Positions 26,868 through 35,537 of a stretch of 64,000 nt of DNA are shown here, in pieces. How positions within the stretch are numbered: position 1 is the stretch's first letter; each line of letters starts with the position of its first letter. Below the pieces are notes generated by a model that saw only the letters and a program-made list of their open reading frames with translations, had not been told where the DNA came from and ran no database searches. Source of the stretch: Pseudarthrobacter sp. C4D7 (GTDB lineage Bacteria; Actinomycetota; Actinomycetes; Actinomycetales; Micrococcaceae); the NCBI RefSeq assembly GCF_013359725.1, contig NZ_JABFMW010000005.1:1-64000 (forward strand), given 5' to 3'. A program made the translations under genes and the position numbers.

Positions 26868-27900
26868 CCGGCAGCCGCTGCCCACCGACCACGCCCAGCT
26901 GAAGCTGGCCGTCATCCAGAAACGGATGGAGTGGGGAAAGGCCAGGAGGGCGGGCGGCGGCCTGGTGCCGGCCGTGATGGCCCTGATCCAGTGGCTGCTG
27001 GCCAAGCTCAACACCCTTCGCCCCATGCGGGCGTTCCAGCATTACAACCTCCAGCACGGGCCGCTGCTGAGCGCCGGCATCGGGTTCCGGATGTTCTTCT
27101 CCATCACCGGCCTCCTTACCACCGGGTTTTCCATTGCCGGGCTTGTCCTCAGCGGGCAGCCGGCACTCCTTGACACCATTGTTGCCACGGTGGCCCAAAG
27201 CGCCCCCGGACTGCTGAAGGTGGGCAACGGGGACGGGCTGGTGGAGCCGAAAGACCTCCTGAACCCGGGCAACCTCGGCTGGACGGCTGTCATTGCGGCG
27301 GTTGTCACCGTCATCACCTCGCTGGGCTGGATCAACGGGATCAGGGATGGCCTGCGCGGGGTCATGGAGCTTCCGCCGCTGGTCGTCAATCCCATCCTGA
27401 TGAAACTGCGTGACGCCGGAACGCTCCTGCTGCTGGGACTGGCCCTGGTGATCAGCGCCGGCGCCTCCCTTGTCTTTGGCACGGCGGCGGGATGGGTGGT
27501 GGGCTTCCTGCATCTCAGCGATGCGGTAGCCGGGCCCCTCACCACGTCCATCAAGATCGTGGTGCCGCTGGTCCTGAACTGGGTCACGGCGCTGATCATG
27601 TTCCGGTTGGCGGCCGGGCTGAAGCTGTCCCGCCGAGCGCTGCTTGAGGGCACCATCATCGCCGCGGCGGGCACCACCGTCCTGCAGATTTTCAGCACCG
27701 AACTGCTGGCCGGCGCCGGCCGGAACCCCATACTGGCCTCGTTCGCCATCATCATCGGCCTGCTGATCTGGTTCAACCTGGTCAGCCAGGCCTACTTGGT
27801 CTCCGCCGGATGGTCGGCCGTCCGCGAGGCTGACCTGGAGTCGGGCGGAGCTCCGCGGAAAACGATTCTCGGTGCCCGCAGGGCTGCGCCCCAAACCTGA
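26794..27900 (+). CDS. YihY/BrkB family inner-membrane protein
   Basis: A 368-residue protein (from TTG 26794) with at least six hydrophobic helices in the YihY/virulence factor BrkB pattern (SAGIGFRMFFSITGLLTTGF, VITSLGWINGIRDGLRGVM, LIWFNLVSQAYLVSAGWSAV). The family was once mislabelled ribonuclease BN; its function is unresolved. Only two in-frame starts are available: TTG 26794, which overlaps the previous gene by 74 nt and keeps a plausible N-terminal segment (LPTDHAQLKLAVIQKRMEW), and ATG 26926, giving 324 residues. Neither has a strong ribosome binding site. The gene ends a run of same-strand genes and is convergent with the glycosidase gene. Confidence 0.78.
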   Translation: MGPKLTTAPAPASRTLTRTPPKAPDRQPLPTDHAQLKLAVIQKRMEWGKARRAGGGLVPAVMALIQWLLAKLNTLRPMRAFQHYNLQHGPLLSAGIGFRMFFSITGLLTTGFSIAGLVLSGQPALLDTIVATVAQSAPGLLKVGNGDGLVEPKDLLNPGNLGWTAVIAAVVTVITSLGWINGIRDGLRGVMELPPLVVNPILMKLRDAGTLLLLGLALVISAGASLVFGTAAGWVVGFLHLSDAVAGPLTTSIKIVVPLVLNWVTALIMFRLAAGLKLSRRALLEGTIIAAAGTTVLQIFSTELLAGAGRNPILASFAIIIGLLIWFNLVSQAYLVSAGWSAVREADLESGGAPRKTILGARRAAPQT

Positions 27901-27937
27901 CCTGGGCCCATGGCAGCGCGGGTGACGGGCCGGCTGT

Positions 27938-30244
27938 TTACGGGGCCGGCACCAGCCCTTCCCACTTCACCGTCCAGTCCGCTGGAAAGCCCGGCGCGTG
28001 CCGCTCCGGGCCGTTGTCCCAGCCGGCTGCCATCAGGGCGACGGCGGCAAGCAGGCCGCCGTTGCCCGGCAGGTACAGCGGCAACGAGGCGGTCTGGCGG
28101 TTGTGCCCGTTGGGCAGCACAGTATTTTTTCCTGCCTCCTGCAGGAGCGCTTTCACTGCGGCCTCGGGGCGGCCCAGGCGCGCGGCGGTCATGGCCATGA
28201 CCGGGTAATCCCAGCCCCAGGTGCTGTCCCAGTCCCAGTCCGCCAGCACATCCTCCAGCGTGGCGCTCATGATGTCCTCGTCGATCAGGTCCGTCAACGG
28301 AAGGACCCCCAGCGCGCACAGCATGGAGGGGTGGTCTGTCCTGATGGTGAAGGGTTCCACATCCATGGCTGCGTAGACGCCGTTGGTGATGCGCGGGGAC
28401 ACCAGGCCGTCCGCCACCTCCCGCCAGGAGGCCACCGGGTCCAGGCCCAGCCGCTCCCGCCAGGCTGCCGCGGTCCGGAGGCCCCATTGCCAGTAGGCGA
28501 GTTCGAACGTCGGGTTGGTGACGGCCGCGCGCATGGACCCGTAGCTTTCCTGGGCCGGGATGAGGGGTGGCCCAAGTTCGAAGCCCCTGGCGGTGGGGTT
28601 GGCGAAGCCGGCCATGAAGGCGGCGGATTCGAAGACGATGTCCGCAAACTCCTCCAGTACTTCCCGGCCGGGGTTGGCCCGGTACAACAGTTCGGCCAGA
28701 TGGATGGGATGGGGCTGCTGCCAAATGAGGAAGGTGCCAATCGGACTGGGGCTTTCCCTGCCATCAGGGCCTGTTTGCTTGGGCCAGCGGACGCCGTCGA
28801 ACCCTTGGTCCCGGGCCGTCTGCCGGGCACTTTCCAGGACCGTGGCGTACCAGCGCAGGGACGGCAACAGGAGGTTCGGCCGGTTCCAGTGGGCAAAGTG
28901 GGCGGCATGCCACCAGTGCATTTCCAGGTGGAAGCGTCCGCGCCAGGAGTTGCAGACCAGGCCGGTTTCCTGGGGCGGCAGGGACCCGGAACAGTTGACG
29001 GCGGTGAGGTATTGGGAGAGCACAATGCGCCGTTCCAGCTCGGCAGCCCGGGGATCGGCCGTCGCAGCCAGTTCCACGGCCCCGCCGGTGGCCCAGAAGC
29101 GGGGCCAGCGCGAGGCAGAGGCTGCCGCGACGCTGCTGCCGGGCAGCGGCGGTGTCCCGGCAACCGGCCCGACGGCGGGAGGCGGAGGTCCGCCTGCGTC
29201 CTCCTTCGCTGCCACCCCGGAGAGCCCTCCGCCGCCGCGCGGAATACAGTCGCCCTCACCGGTGGCCTGGAAGGCAATGGCCAGGTCCAGGACGGCAGGA
29301 TCCGAATCCGGGGCGGGACGTATCCGCACCTGGTGCGGGCCCGCCAGTTCGACGGCCAGGCCCCGGCCGGAAACCACTACCTGGTACCGGGAATCGTCCA
29401 GTACACGATGCACCGTCCAGCTGGTGGCACCGGCGTGAAGCTCAGACGGGAAGGGGCGGCCAAGGCTGGTGGTGTGCAGCCCGGGCTGGTCCCAGGCGGC
29501 CGCGCTGTGCCACGCCTCGGAACCGTAAGGGAAGCCGACGCCGATCACCAGCCCTTCCCGGAGAGCGCCCGACTCCACGCGGACTCCCAGCTCGTCCCGG
29601 TCCGGATGGCAGGCGGTGGTGACAGTGGCCTGGTGGCCGGCGATAGTGAAGGCGCTGGTGATGGTGCCGGTCCACAGGTCGAGAGTCTGGACGCTGCCGG
29701 AGATGTCCCTGCTGCTGATGGGCCGGCCGGCGCCGTCCTGCTCCAGCAGGAATCCGATGCGTCCCAGGTCCAGGCGGTGCGGATTGGCGCGCAGCCACGT
29801 CTCCGCGGCGGAGGTGCCCGTTTCCTGGTCGTTGACGATGTCACCCACCATATCCACGTAAGGCACCGGGCCGCGCGGGGAATCGTAGCGGACGATGGAT
29901 CCTGCCAGCGTGTAGTGCTCCCCGCCAGGGGTGGTGTGCCAGCCCCAGGTGGACTGGGTCCCCAGCAGGGTACCCGGGGGAAGCTGGTCGTCCCGCGGAC
30001 CCACCGGGTACTCCGCGGGAAACGTCTGGAGCCCGGTGAGGTCCACGGTGAAGGCGAACTCCCCGTTGCCCACGGACACGGGACTGCGCGGATCGCAACG
30101 GTCCTGGCGGACGTTGTGCCGCCGGACCAGCTGCTCTCTGTCGATGGGCTGCACTCTGTCGATGGCTTGCACTCTGTCGATGGCCTGCTTCGGGTCTGAT
30201 GCGGTCACGGCCTGCCGCCGTGCGGTGCTGACGTGGCTGTGCAC
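27938..30244 (-). CDS. Putative six-hairpin glycosidase (GH65/GH95-like fold)
   Basis: A 768-residue protein with no signal peptide. The N-terminal half looks like a beta-sandwich (SVGNGEFAFTVDLTG, YTLAGSIVRYDSPRGPVPY), and the C-terminal half has the helical toroid of family 65/95-type enzymes (WRGRFHLEMHWWHAAHFAHW, LLYRANPGREVLEEFADIVF, WDWDSTWGWDYPVMAMTAARL). It probably cleaves or phosphorolyses an oligosaccharide in the cytoplasm. GTG 30244 is chosen because AGGAGG lies 9 nt upstream. Residues near 15-35 contain three copies of a hexapeptide (A/P-I-D-R-V/E-Q). A Gly/Pro/Ala-rich insert separates the halves. It is divergent from a sugar-binding lipoprotein gene and shares LacI-type operators with it. 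Substrate unknown. Confidence 0.65.
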   Translation of the reverse strand: MHSHVSTARRQAVTASDPKQAIDRVQAIDRVQPIDREQLVRRHNVRQDRCDPRSPVSVGNGEFAFTVDLTGLQTFPAEYPVGPRDDQLPPGTLLGTQSTWGWHTTPGGEHYTLAGSIVRYDSPRGPVPYVDMVGDIVNDQETGTSAAETWLRANPHRLDLGRIGFLLEQDGAGRPISSRDISGSVQTLDLWTGTITSAFTIAGHQATVTTACHPDRDELGVRVESGALREGLVIGVGFPYGSEAWHSAAAWDQPGLHTTSLGRPFPSELHAGATSWTVHRVLDDSRYQVVVSGRGLAVELAGPHQVRIRPAPDSDPAVLDLAIAFQATGEGDCIPRGGGGLSGVAAKEDAGGPPPPAVGPVAGTPPLPGSSVAAASASRWPRFWATGGAVELAATADPRAAELERRIVLSQYLTAVNCSGSLPPQETGLVCNSWRGRFHLEMHWWHAAHFAHWNRPNLLLPSLRWYATVLESARQTARDQGFDGVRWPKQTGPDGRESPSPIGTFLIWQQPHPIHLAELLYRANPGREVLEEFADIVFESAAFMAGFANPTARGFELGPPLIPAQESYGSMRAAVTNPTFELAYWQWGLRTAAAWRERLGLDPVASWREVADGLVSPRITNGVYAAMDVEPFTIRTDHPSMLCALGVLPLTDLIDEDIMSATLEDVLADWDWDSTWGWDYPVMAMTAARLGRPEAAVKALLQEAGKNTVLPNGHNRQTASLPLYLPGNGGLLAAVALMAAGWDNGPERHAPGFPADWTVKWEGLVPAP
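30135..30188. repeat. Three tandem 18-bp repeats inside the glycosidase gene
   Basis: Units at 30135-30152, 30153-30170 and 30171-30188 read (A/T)CTCTGTCGATGG then a variable GC/CT/CC and TGC. They encode a repeated hexapeptide of the form IDRVQ plus Ala or Pro near the protein N-terminus. The copies stay in frame, which indicates slippage or duplication tolerated by a flexible N-terminal segment. Confidence 0.75.
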
Positions 30245-30331
30245 GGTGCACGCCCTCCTGAAGGATCTCTTATCTGGCTGAAGCCGCCGTTCGTCCACGG
30301 CACGCCACCAACCCTCCGTGTGACGAAGGGG

Positions 30332-30382
30332 GAAAGCGGTTTCTGGAGATTCCATCCTTGGCCGGTTCCACAGCGCTGTCAA
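30332..30382 (-). promoter_or_regulatory. Glycosidase promoter with LacI-type operator
   Basis: On the gene strand a consensus -35 TTGACA (30382-30377) is followed by a 17-nt spacer and AAGGAT (30359-30354). The palindrome GAAACCGCTTTC lies just downstream (30343-30332), where a bound LacI-family repressor would block the start of transcription. Confidence 0.6.
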
Positions 30383-30454
30383 GGGCTCCTGCCCCCGTGA
30401 CCCGCGACGAAACCGTTCGGACTTTCACCCGTGGGGAATCCTCCGCCGAGGCAA

Positions 30455-30500
30455 TTGACGGGCTTTGCCAGCAATTGATACGTTTCACGAAACCGCTTTC
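30455..30500 (+). promoter_or_regulatory. Sugar-binding protein promoter with LacI-type operator
   Basis: TTGACG (30455-30460), an 18-nt spacer and TACGTT (30479-30484) form the promoter. GAAACCGCTTTC at 30489-30500 covers the expected start point. It is the exact reverse complement of the site at 30332-30343 and fits the LacI-family form GAAA-CG-TTTC. Confidence 0.65.
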
Positions 30501-30540
30501 TCCGAACCCTGTCCCATCCTCCAAGGAAGAAGCCTGCCCA

Positions 30541-31842
30541 ATGACGCGCCCTGCTTTAGGAACCCTCCGCAAAACCGTCGCCGTCCTGTCGGCCACAGCC
30601 CTCCTGGCTGTAACGGCCGGCTGCTCCGGTCCGTCGTCCAACCAGGCCGAAAATGGCCCGGTGGAAATCCGCTTTTCCTGGTGGGGCAATGCCGGCCGGG
30701 CAGACCTGACCAACAAGGCCATCGCGGAATTCGAGGCTGCCAATCCCAACATCAAGGTCAAGCCGGAATACGGTGACATCGGCGGCTACTTCGACAAGCT
30801 GGCCACCCAGATGGCCGCCAACGACGCACCGGACGTCATCACCATGGGCGGTGCCTATCCGGCGGAATATGCCAACCGCGGTGCGCTGCTGGACCTCTCA
30901 AAGGTGCAGGGCACGCTTGATCTGTCCAAGCTGGACCAGGGGGCGCGGGAAAACGGCCAGGTCAAAGGCACTCAGTATGGCGTCTCCACCGGAGCCAACG
31001 CGCTTGCAGTGGTGGTGAACCCGGCCGTCTTCGCCGCGGCCGGGGTTCCCCTTCCCGATGATGGCACCTGGAGCTGGGACGATTTTGCCAGGATCGCCGC
31101 AGAGGTGACGGCCAAGAGCCCGCAGGGCACCTACGGAACCGCTACGGTGCTCACGCATGACTCCCTTGACGCCTTCGCCCGCCAGCGCGGCGAATCGCTC
31201 TACACCCAGGATGGCCAGCTGGGCCTGGGGAAGCAGACCGTGCAGGACTACTTCGATTACTCACTGAAGCTCAGCGAATCCGGTGCTGCTCCCAGTGCAT
31301 CCGAGACAGTGGAGAAGCTCAACGTCAGCACCGAGCAGACCCTTATGGGCATGGGGAAAGCGGGCATGATGCTGACCTGGAGCAACTCGCTGACCGCCCT
31401 CAGCAAGGCCTCCGGCGCAGACCTCAAGCTGTTCAAGCTCCCGGGCGAAAAGCCCACGCCGGGAATCTGGCTGCAGTCCTCGCAGTTCTACACCATCTCG
31501 GCCCGCAGCAAGCACACGGACGCTGCGGCCAAGCTCGTGAACTTCCTGGTCAACAACCCGGCCGCCGCCAAGATCATCCAGAGCGACCGGGGCATCCCCG
31601 GCAATGCCGACATGCGGGCCGCCGTCCAGGGCCTGCTCACCCCGCAAGGCAAAGTGGAAGCCGACTACATCGACCAGATCGGCAAGATGGACTTCGCCCC
31701 CACGTACATCGGCCCCACCGGTTCCACCGCCGTCTCCGAGATCACCGCCCGCATCAACACGGACGTCCTGTTCAAACGGGTCACACCGGATAAGGCGGCC
31801 GAACAATGGATCAGCGAGAGCAAGGCAGCGATCGGCAAGTAG
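30541..31842 (+). CDS. Carbohydrate ABC transporter substrate-binding lipoprotein (orphan)
   Basis: A 433-residue type 1 extracellular solute-binding protein of the maltose/oligosaccharide (CUT1) group. The signal peptide ends at the lipobox VTAGC near residue 30, followed by EIRFSWWGNAGRADLTNKAI, ITMGGAYPAEYANRG, GIWLQSSQFYTIS and ARSKHTDAAAKLVNFLVNN, all typical of the family. CUT1 binding proteins normally precede two permease genes, but here the next gene is an unrelated hydrolase on the other strand, so the permeases and ATPase must be elsewhere. The LacI-type operator shared with the divergent glycosidase suggests that both handle one oligosaccharide. Confidence 0.85.
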   Translation: MTRPALGTLRKTVAVLSATALLAVTAGCSGPSSNQAENGPVEIRFSWWGNAGRADLTNKAIAEFEAANPNIKVKPEYGDIGGYFDKLATQMAANDAPDVITMGGAYPAEYANRGALLDLSKVQGTLDLSKLDQGARENGQVKGTQYGVSTGANALAVVVNPAVFAAAGVPLPDDGTWSWDDFARIAAEVTAKSPQGTYGTATVLTHDSLDAFARQRGESLYTQDGQLGLGKQTVQDYFDYSLKLSESGAAPSASETVEKLNVSTEQTLMGMGKAGMMLTWSNSLTALSKASGADLKLFKLPGEKPTPGIWLQSSQFYTISARSKHTDAAAKLVNFLVNNPAAAKIIQSDRGIPGNADMRAAVQGLLTPQGKVEADYIDQIGKMDFAPTYIGPTGSTAVSEITARINTDVLFKRVTPDKAAEQWISESKAAIGK

Positions 31843-31894
31843 GCTGCCGGCCGGCCGGACCTGCGGCCGGCCTCGGGCCCATCCTTGGCAGGGA

Positions 31895-32668
31895 TCAGGC
31901 CGGGGGTGCGTCCAGGTACTGGTCGGCCCATGCGGCGATGATGCGCGCGGCCCGGGCAGCCTGTCCCTTTCCCGTCAGCAGGTGGTCACTGCCCTCCAGG
32001 GACACGAAGTTCCGCGGGTGCCTTGCAGTCTGGAAGATGGTGCTGGCGTTCTCAATTCCCACCGTGTTGTCGGTGGGGGAGTGCAGGACCATCAAAGGCT
32101 TGTGCAGCTGCTTGATGCAGTCCGTGAGGTCCGCATTCTCCAGGTCCTCCACGAAGTGCCGGCGGATCTCCACCCGCTTCCCGCCCAAGTCAACCTCTGC
32201 ACTGCCCTCGCTGAGGATCCGGTCCAGGGCGGCGTCAAAAACGTGTGCCACGTGTTTGGGGGAGAAGGGCGCACCCACGGTGGCAACGGCGTCGAGCTCC
32301 GGGATCTCCCGTGCAGCGGCGAGGACCGCGGCGCCGCCGAACGAGTGGCCCACCAGCAGGGAAATCTCCTTCCCCTGGCTGCGCATGAACTCCGCGGCCT
32401 TCACCGTGTCCGCCACCTTGTGGCTGAACGAACCGGCAGACCATTCCCCGGCGGAGCCGCCCAGGCCCAGGTTGTCGAAGCGCAGCATGCCGATCCCGCT
32501 GTCCGCAAGGGCCTTGCACATGCGGGCCGCGGAGGGGCTGTCCTTGCCCAGGGTGAAGCCGTGGGAGAAGACGCCCCAACCTTTGACGGGCCCTTCCGGG
32601 ACGTCGATGATGCCGGACAGCAACTCGCCGGTGGAACCGGCGAAAGACACTTTTTCGGTACGGGACAA
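31895..32668 (-). CDS. Alpha/beta hydrolase
   Basis: A 257-residue alpha/beta-hydrolase-fold protein of the serine aminopeptidase / dienelactone hydrolase-like group. The nucleophile elbow is VGHSFGGAA (Ser near residue 112), the acid is likely Asp in HSPTDNTV and the histidine is in GSDHLL. The oxyanion region is SHGFTLGKD. The protein is cytoplasmic, with no signal peptide. The start is TTG 32668 with GGG upstream. It lies downstream of sdhB on the same strand but is separated by a terminator and a palindrome, so it is probably transcribed on its own. Substrate unknown. Confidence 0.82.
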   Translation of the reverse strand: MSRTEKVSFAGSTGELLSGIIDVPEGPVKGWGVFSHGFTLGKDSPSAARMCKALADSGIGMLRFDNLGLGGSAGEWSAGSFSHKVADTVKAAEFMRSQGKEISLLVGHSFGGAAVLAAAREIPELDAVATVGAPFSPKHVAHVFDAALDRILSEGSAEVDLGGKRVEIRRHFVEDLENADLTDCIKQLHKPLMVLHSPTDNTVGIENASTIFQTARHPRNFVSLEGSDHLLTGKGQAARAARIIAAWADQYLDAPPA

Positions 32669-32693
32669 GAGAGGGCCCTTTCTGCGGCTGGCT

Positions 32694-32750
32694 TGCCCTA
32701 TTAGTTGTGGTCCCTAAACCCCCGGCTTGGGGACCAGAACTGATAGGGCA
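32694..32750. repeat. 57-bp near-perfect palindrome
   Basis: Arms of 22 bp, 32694-32715 (begins TGCCCTATTAGTTGTGG) and 32729-32750 (ends GAACTGATAGGGCA), match at all but a few positions around a 13-nt loop, CCCGGC-containing. It sits between the hydrolase start and the sdh terminator and has no coding role. It could be a small dispersed palindromic element or a transcription-processing hairpin in the hydrolase leader. Confidence 0.65.
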
Positions 32751-32780
32751 TCCGGGATGACTACGTGCTCAAACGACGAC

Positions 32781-32817
32781 GACGGCGCCGCCACCACGAA
32801 TGGTGAGCGGCGCCGTC
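32781..32817 (-). terminator. Terminator-like hairpin after sdhB
   Basis: GACGGCGCCGC (32781-32791) pairs with GCGGCGCCGTC (32807-32817), and the stem can extend inward through CACC/GGTG. It lies 28 nt beyond the sdhB stop. No strong U-tract follows on the minus strand. Confidence 0.6.
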
Positions 32818-32845
32818 GGCCGTTACAACTGGGTGCGGGAACTGC

Positions 32846-33628
32846 CTAGATCCTGCGGGCCAGGATGGCCTGCTTGACCTCGGCGATGGCCTGCGTGACC
32901 TGGATGCCGCGGGGGCATGCTTCCGAGCAGTTGAAGGTGGTGCGGCAGCGCCACACGCCTTCCTTGTCGTTGAGGATCTCCAGGCGCATGTCACCGGCAT
33001 CGTCACGGGAGTCGAAGATGAAGCGGTGGGCGTTCACGATCGCTGCCGGGCCGAAGTACTGTCCATCCGTCCAGAACACCGGGCAGGACGACGTGCAGGC
33101 GGCACACAGGATGCACTTGGTGGTGTCGTCGAACCGCTCACGGTCCTCAGCGGACTGCAGGCGTTCCCGGGTGGGCTCGTGGCCCTTGTTGATGAGGAAG
33201 GGCATGACTTCGCGGTACGACTGGAAGAAGGGTTCCATGTCCACGATCAGGTCCTTTTCCACCGGCAGGCCCTTGATGGGTTCCACCGTGATGGGCTTGG
33301 ACGTGTCCAGGTCCTTCAGCAGGGTCTTGCAGGCCAGGCGGTTGCGGCCGTTGATGCGCATGGCGTCCGAGCCGCACACGCCGTGGGCGCAGGAGCGGCG
33401 GAACGACAGGGTGCCGTCCATCTCCCACTTCACCTTGTGCAGGGCGTCCAGGACTCGGTCCGTGCCGTACATGGTCAGGTGGAAGTCGTCCCAGGTGGCT
33501 TCACCGGAGACCTCCGGGTTATACCGGCGGACCCGCAGGTGGACGTCGAACGTGGGGATTTCCCCGCCCCCGCCAACGCCGGCAGGAAGTTCAACCTTTG
33601 AGGCTGGCTCAGCGATTTCAGCGGTCAT
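32846..33628 (-). CDS. sdhB: Succinate dehydrogenase iron-sulfur subunit
   Basis: A 260-residue iron-sulfur protein that carries electrons from the FAD of SdhA to quinone. The [2Fe-2S] cysteines are in CAHGVCGSDAMRINGRNRLA plus CK, and the [4Fe-4S]/[3Fe-4S] sets are in CILCAACTSSCPVFW and CRTTFNCSEACPRG. Length is normal. It begins 1 nt after sdhA and ends the sdhCDAB operon of the tricarboxylic acid cycle and respiratory complex II. Confidence 0.96.
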   Translation of the reverse strand: MTAEIAEPASKVELPAGVGGGGEIPTFDVHLRVRRYNPEVSGEATWDDFHLTMYGTDRVLDALHKVKWEMDGTLSFRRSCAHGVCGSDAMRINGRNRLACKTLLKDLDTSKPITVEPIKGLPVEKDLIVDMEPFFQSYREVMPFLINKGHEPTRERLQSAEDRERFDDTTKCILCAACTSSCPVFWTDGQYFGPAAIVNAHRFIFDSRDDAGDMRLEILNDKEGVWRCRTTFNCSEACPRGIQVTQAIAEVKQAILARRI

Positions 33629-33629
33629 C

Positions 33630-35429
33630 TTAGTACTTCCTCACCATCGGCTCGTAGCGGGTAAAGACAACCGGCTTGGTGGCCAGCCGGATGCCGGCGA
33701 TTGATTCCGCCGATCCGTCAGCCGGCGCATGGTCATCCTTGTACGCCATGGAGTGCTTCATGAATTTCTCGTCGTCACGCTCGGGGAAGTCCTCGCGGAA
33801 GTGTCCGCCGCGGGATTCCTCACGGTGCAGGGCGGCCACGGTCATGACCTTGGCCAGTTCCAGCAGGAAGCCGAGTTCAACGGCCTCGAGCAGGTCCAGG
33901 TTGAAGCGCTTGCCCTTGTCCTGGACGTTGATGTGCTTGTAGCGCTCCTCGAAGGACTCGATGTCGCGCAGCACCTGGTTCAGGGTGTCCGCCGTACGGA
34001 ACACCTGCATGTTGGCATCCATGGTGTCCTGCAGTTCCTTGCGGATCTGGGCCACCTTCTCGTTGCCGGTGCCGTTGCGGGCAATGTCCAGCAGCTCGGT
34101 GGTGTAGTCCAGCGGGTTCTCCGGCAGCTCCACGTAGTCCGCGGTCTTGGCGTACTCTGCGGCGGCGATGCCGGCGCGCTTGCCGAAGACGTTGATGTCC
34201 AGCAGTGAGTTGGTGCCCAAACGGTTGGAGCCGTGGACAGACACACAGGCGACCTCACCGGCGGCGTACAGGCCCGGGATGACGGTGTCGTTGTCCTGCA
34301 GGACCTCGGTGGTGATGTTCGTCGGTATTCCGCCCATGGCGTAGTGCGCCGTGGGGAACACGGGGACAGGCTCGGTGTACGGTTCCACGCCCAGGTAGGT
34401 GCGGGCGAACTCGGTGATGTCCGGGAGCTTGGCGTCGATGTGCGCCGGCTCCAGGTGGGTCAGGTCCAGGAGGACGTAATCCTTGTTGGGGCCGCAGCCG
34501 CGGCCTTCGCGGACCTCGTTGGCCATGGAACGGGCCACGATGTCACGCGGAGCCAGGTCCTTGATGGTGGGGGCGTAACGCTCCATGAAGCGCTCACCCT
34601 CGGAGTTGCGGAGGATCGCGCCTTCACCGCGGGCGGCCTCGGACAGCAGGATGCCCAGGCCGGCCAGGCCGGTGGGATGGAACTGGAAGAACTCCATGTC
34701 TTCCAGCGGGATGCCGCGGCGGAAGGCGATGCCCATGCCGTCACCGGTCAGGGTGTGGGCGTTGGAGGTGGTCTTGAAGACCTTGCCGGCACCGCCGGAG
34801 GCGAACACCACGGACTTGGCCTGGAAGACGTGCAGTTCTCCGGAGGCGAGGTCGTAGGAGACGACGCCGGCTACGCGCTTCTGCTTGTAGGGAGTACCGT
34901 CCTCGCGGACAGCATCCTCTTCGACCGTCAGCAGGTCCAGGACGTAGTACTCGTTGTAGAACTCAACGTTGTGCTTGACGCAGTTTTGGTACAGGGTCTG
35001 CAGGATCATGTGTCCGGTGCGGTCCGCGGCGTAGCATGCGCGGCGGACCGGAGCCTTGCCGTGGTCGCGGGTGTGGCCGCCGAAGCGGCGCTGGTCGATG
35101 CGGCCCTCGGGTGTGCGGTTGAACGGCAGACCCATCTTTTCCAGGTCCAGCACGGCGTCAATGGCTTCCTTGGCCATGACTTCGGCGGCGTCCTGGTCAA
35201 CCAGGTAGTCGCCGCCCTTGACGGTGTCGAACGTGTGCCATTCCCAGTTGTCTTCCTCGACGTTGGCAAGGGCTGCACACATGCCACCCTGTGCCGCACC
35301 CGTGTGCGAACGGGTGGGGTAGAGCTTGGTCAGTACTGCTGTGCGCGCGCGCTGACCGGACTCGATCGCGGCGCGCATGCCAGCGCCACCGGCACCGACG
35401 ATGACGACGTCGTACTTATGGACCTGCAT
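33630..35429 (-). CDS. sdhA: Succinate dehydrogenase flavoprotein subunit
   Basis: A 599-residue FAD-linked catalytic subunit that oxidises succinate to fumarate. Family features are YDVVIVGAGGAGMRAAIESG (FAD), the covalent flavin histidine in YPTRSHTGAAQGG, GGHTRDHGKAPVRRACYAAD, the active-site block FFQFHPTGLAGLGILLSEAA, and HGSNRLGTNSLLD. ATG 35429 is chosen (MQVHKYDVV) with a purine-rich AGAGAAAGAG upstream; the track toward 35450 adds seven residues without support. It lies between sdhD and sdhB on one transcript. Confidence 0.96.
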   Translation of the reverse strand: MQVHKYDVVIVGAGGAGMRAAIESGQRARTAVLTKLYPTRSHTGAAQGGMCAALANVEEDNWEWHTFDTVKGGDYLVDQDAAEVMAKEAIDAVLDLEKMGLPFNRTPEGRIDQRRFGGHTRDHGKAPVRRACYAADRTGHMILQTLYQNCVKHNVEFYNEYYVLDLLTVEEDAVREDGTPYKQKRVAGVVSYDLASGELHVFQAKSVVFASGGAGKVFKTTSNAHTLTGDGMGIAFRRGIPLEDMEFFQFHPTGLAGLGILLSEAARGEGAILRNSEGERFMERYAPTIKDLAPRDIVARSMANEVREGRGCGPNKDYVLLDLTHLEPAHIDAKLPDITEFARTYLGVEPYTEPVPVFPTAHYAMGGIPTNITTEVLQDNDTVIPGLYAAGEVACVSVHGSNRLGTNSLLDINVFGKRAGIAAAEYAKTADYVELPENPLDYTTELLDIARNGTGNEKVAQIRKELQDTMDANMQVFRTADTLNQVLRDIESFEERYKHINVQDKGKRFNLDLLEAVELGFLLELAKVMTVAALHREESRGGHFREDFPERDDEKFMKHSMAYKDDHAPADGSAESIAGIRLATKPVVFTRYEPMVRKY

Positions 35430-35537
35430 ACCAGACGCTCTTTCTCTCAAAATTCGCTATAAAACAACGGGGCGGCTTTGCCTGCTCCGCAAAACAGGGC
35501 CCGCGGACAAGCCCGCGGGCCCAGGGATGTGCCGGTA

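Noticed and set aside
30135..30188. Short tandem repeats as a possible CRISPR-like array
   Set aside because: The units are 18 bp with no spacers, lie inside a coding frame and no cas genes are present.
27998..30199. 733-residue plus-strand open frame opposite the glycosidase gene
   Set aside because: The minus-strand frame has fold-like blocks, an AGGAGG start signal and a promoter; the plus-strand frame has none.
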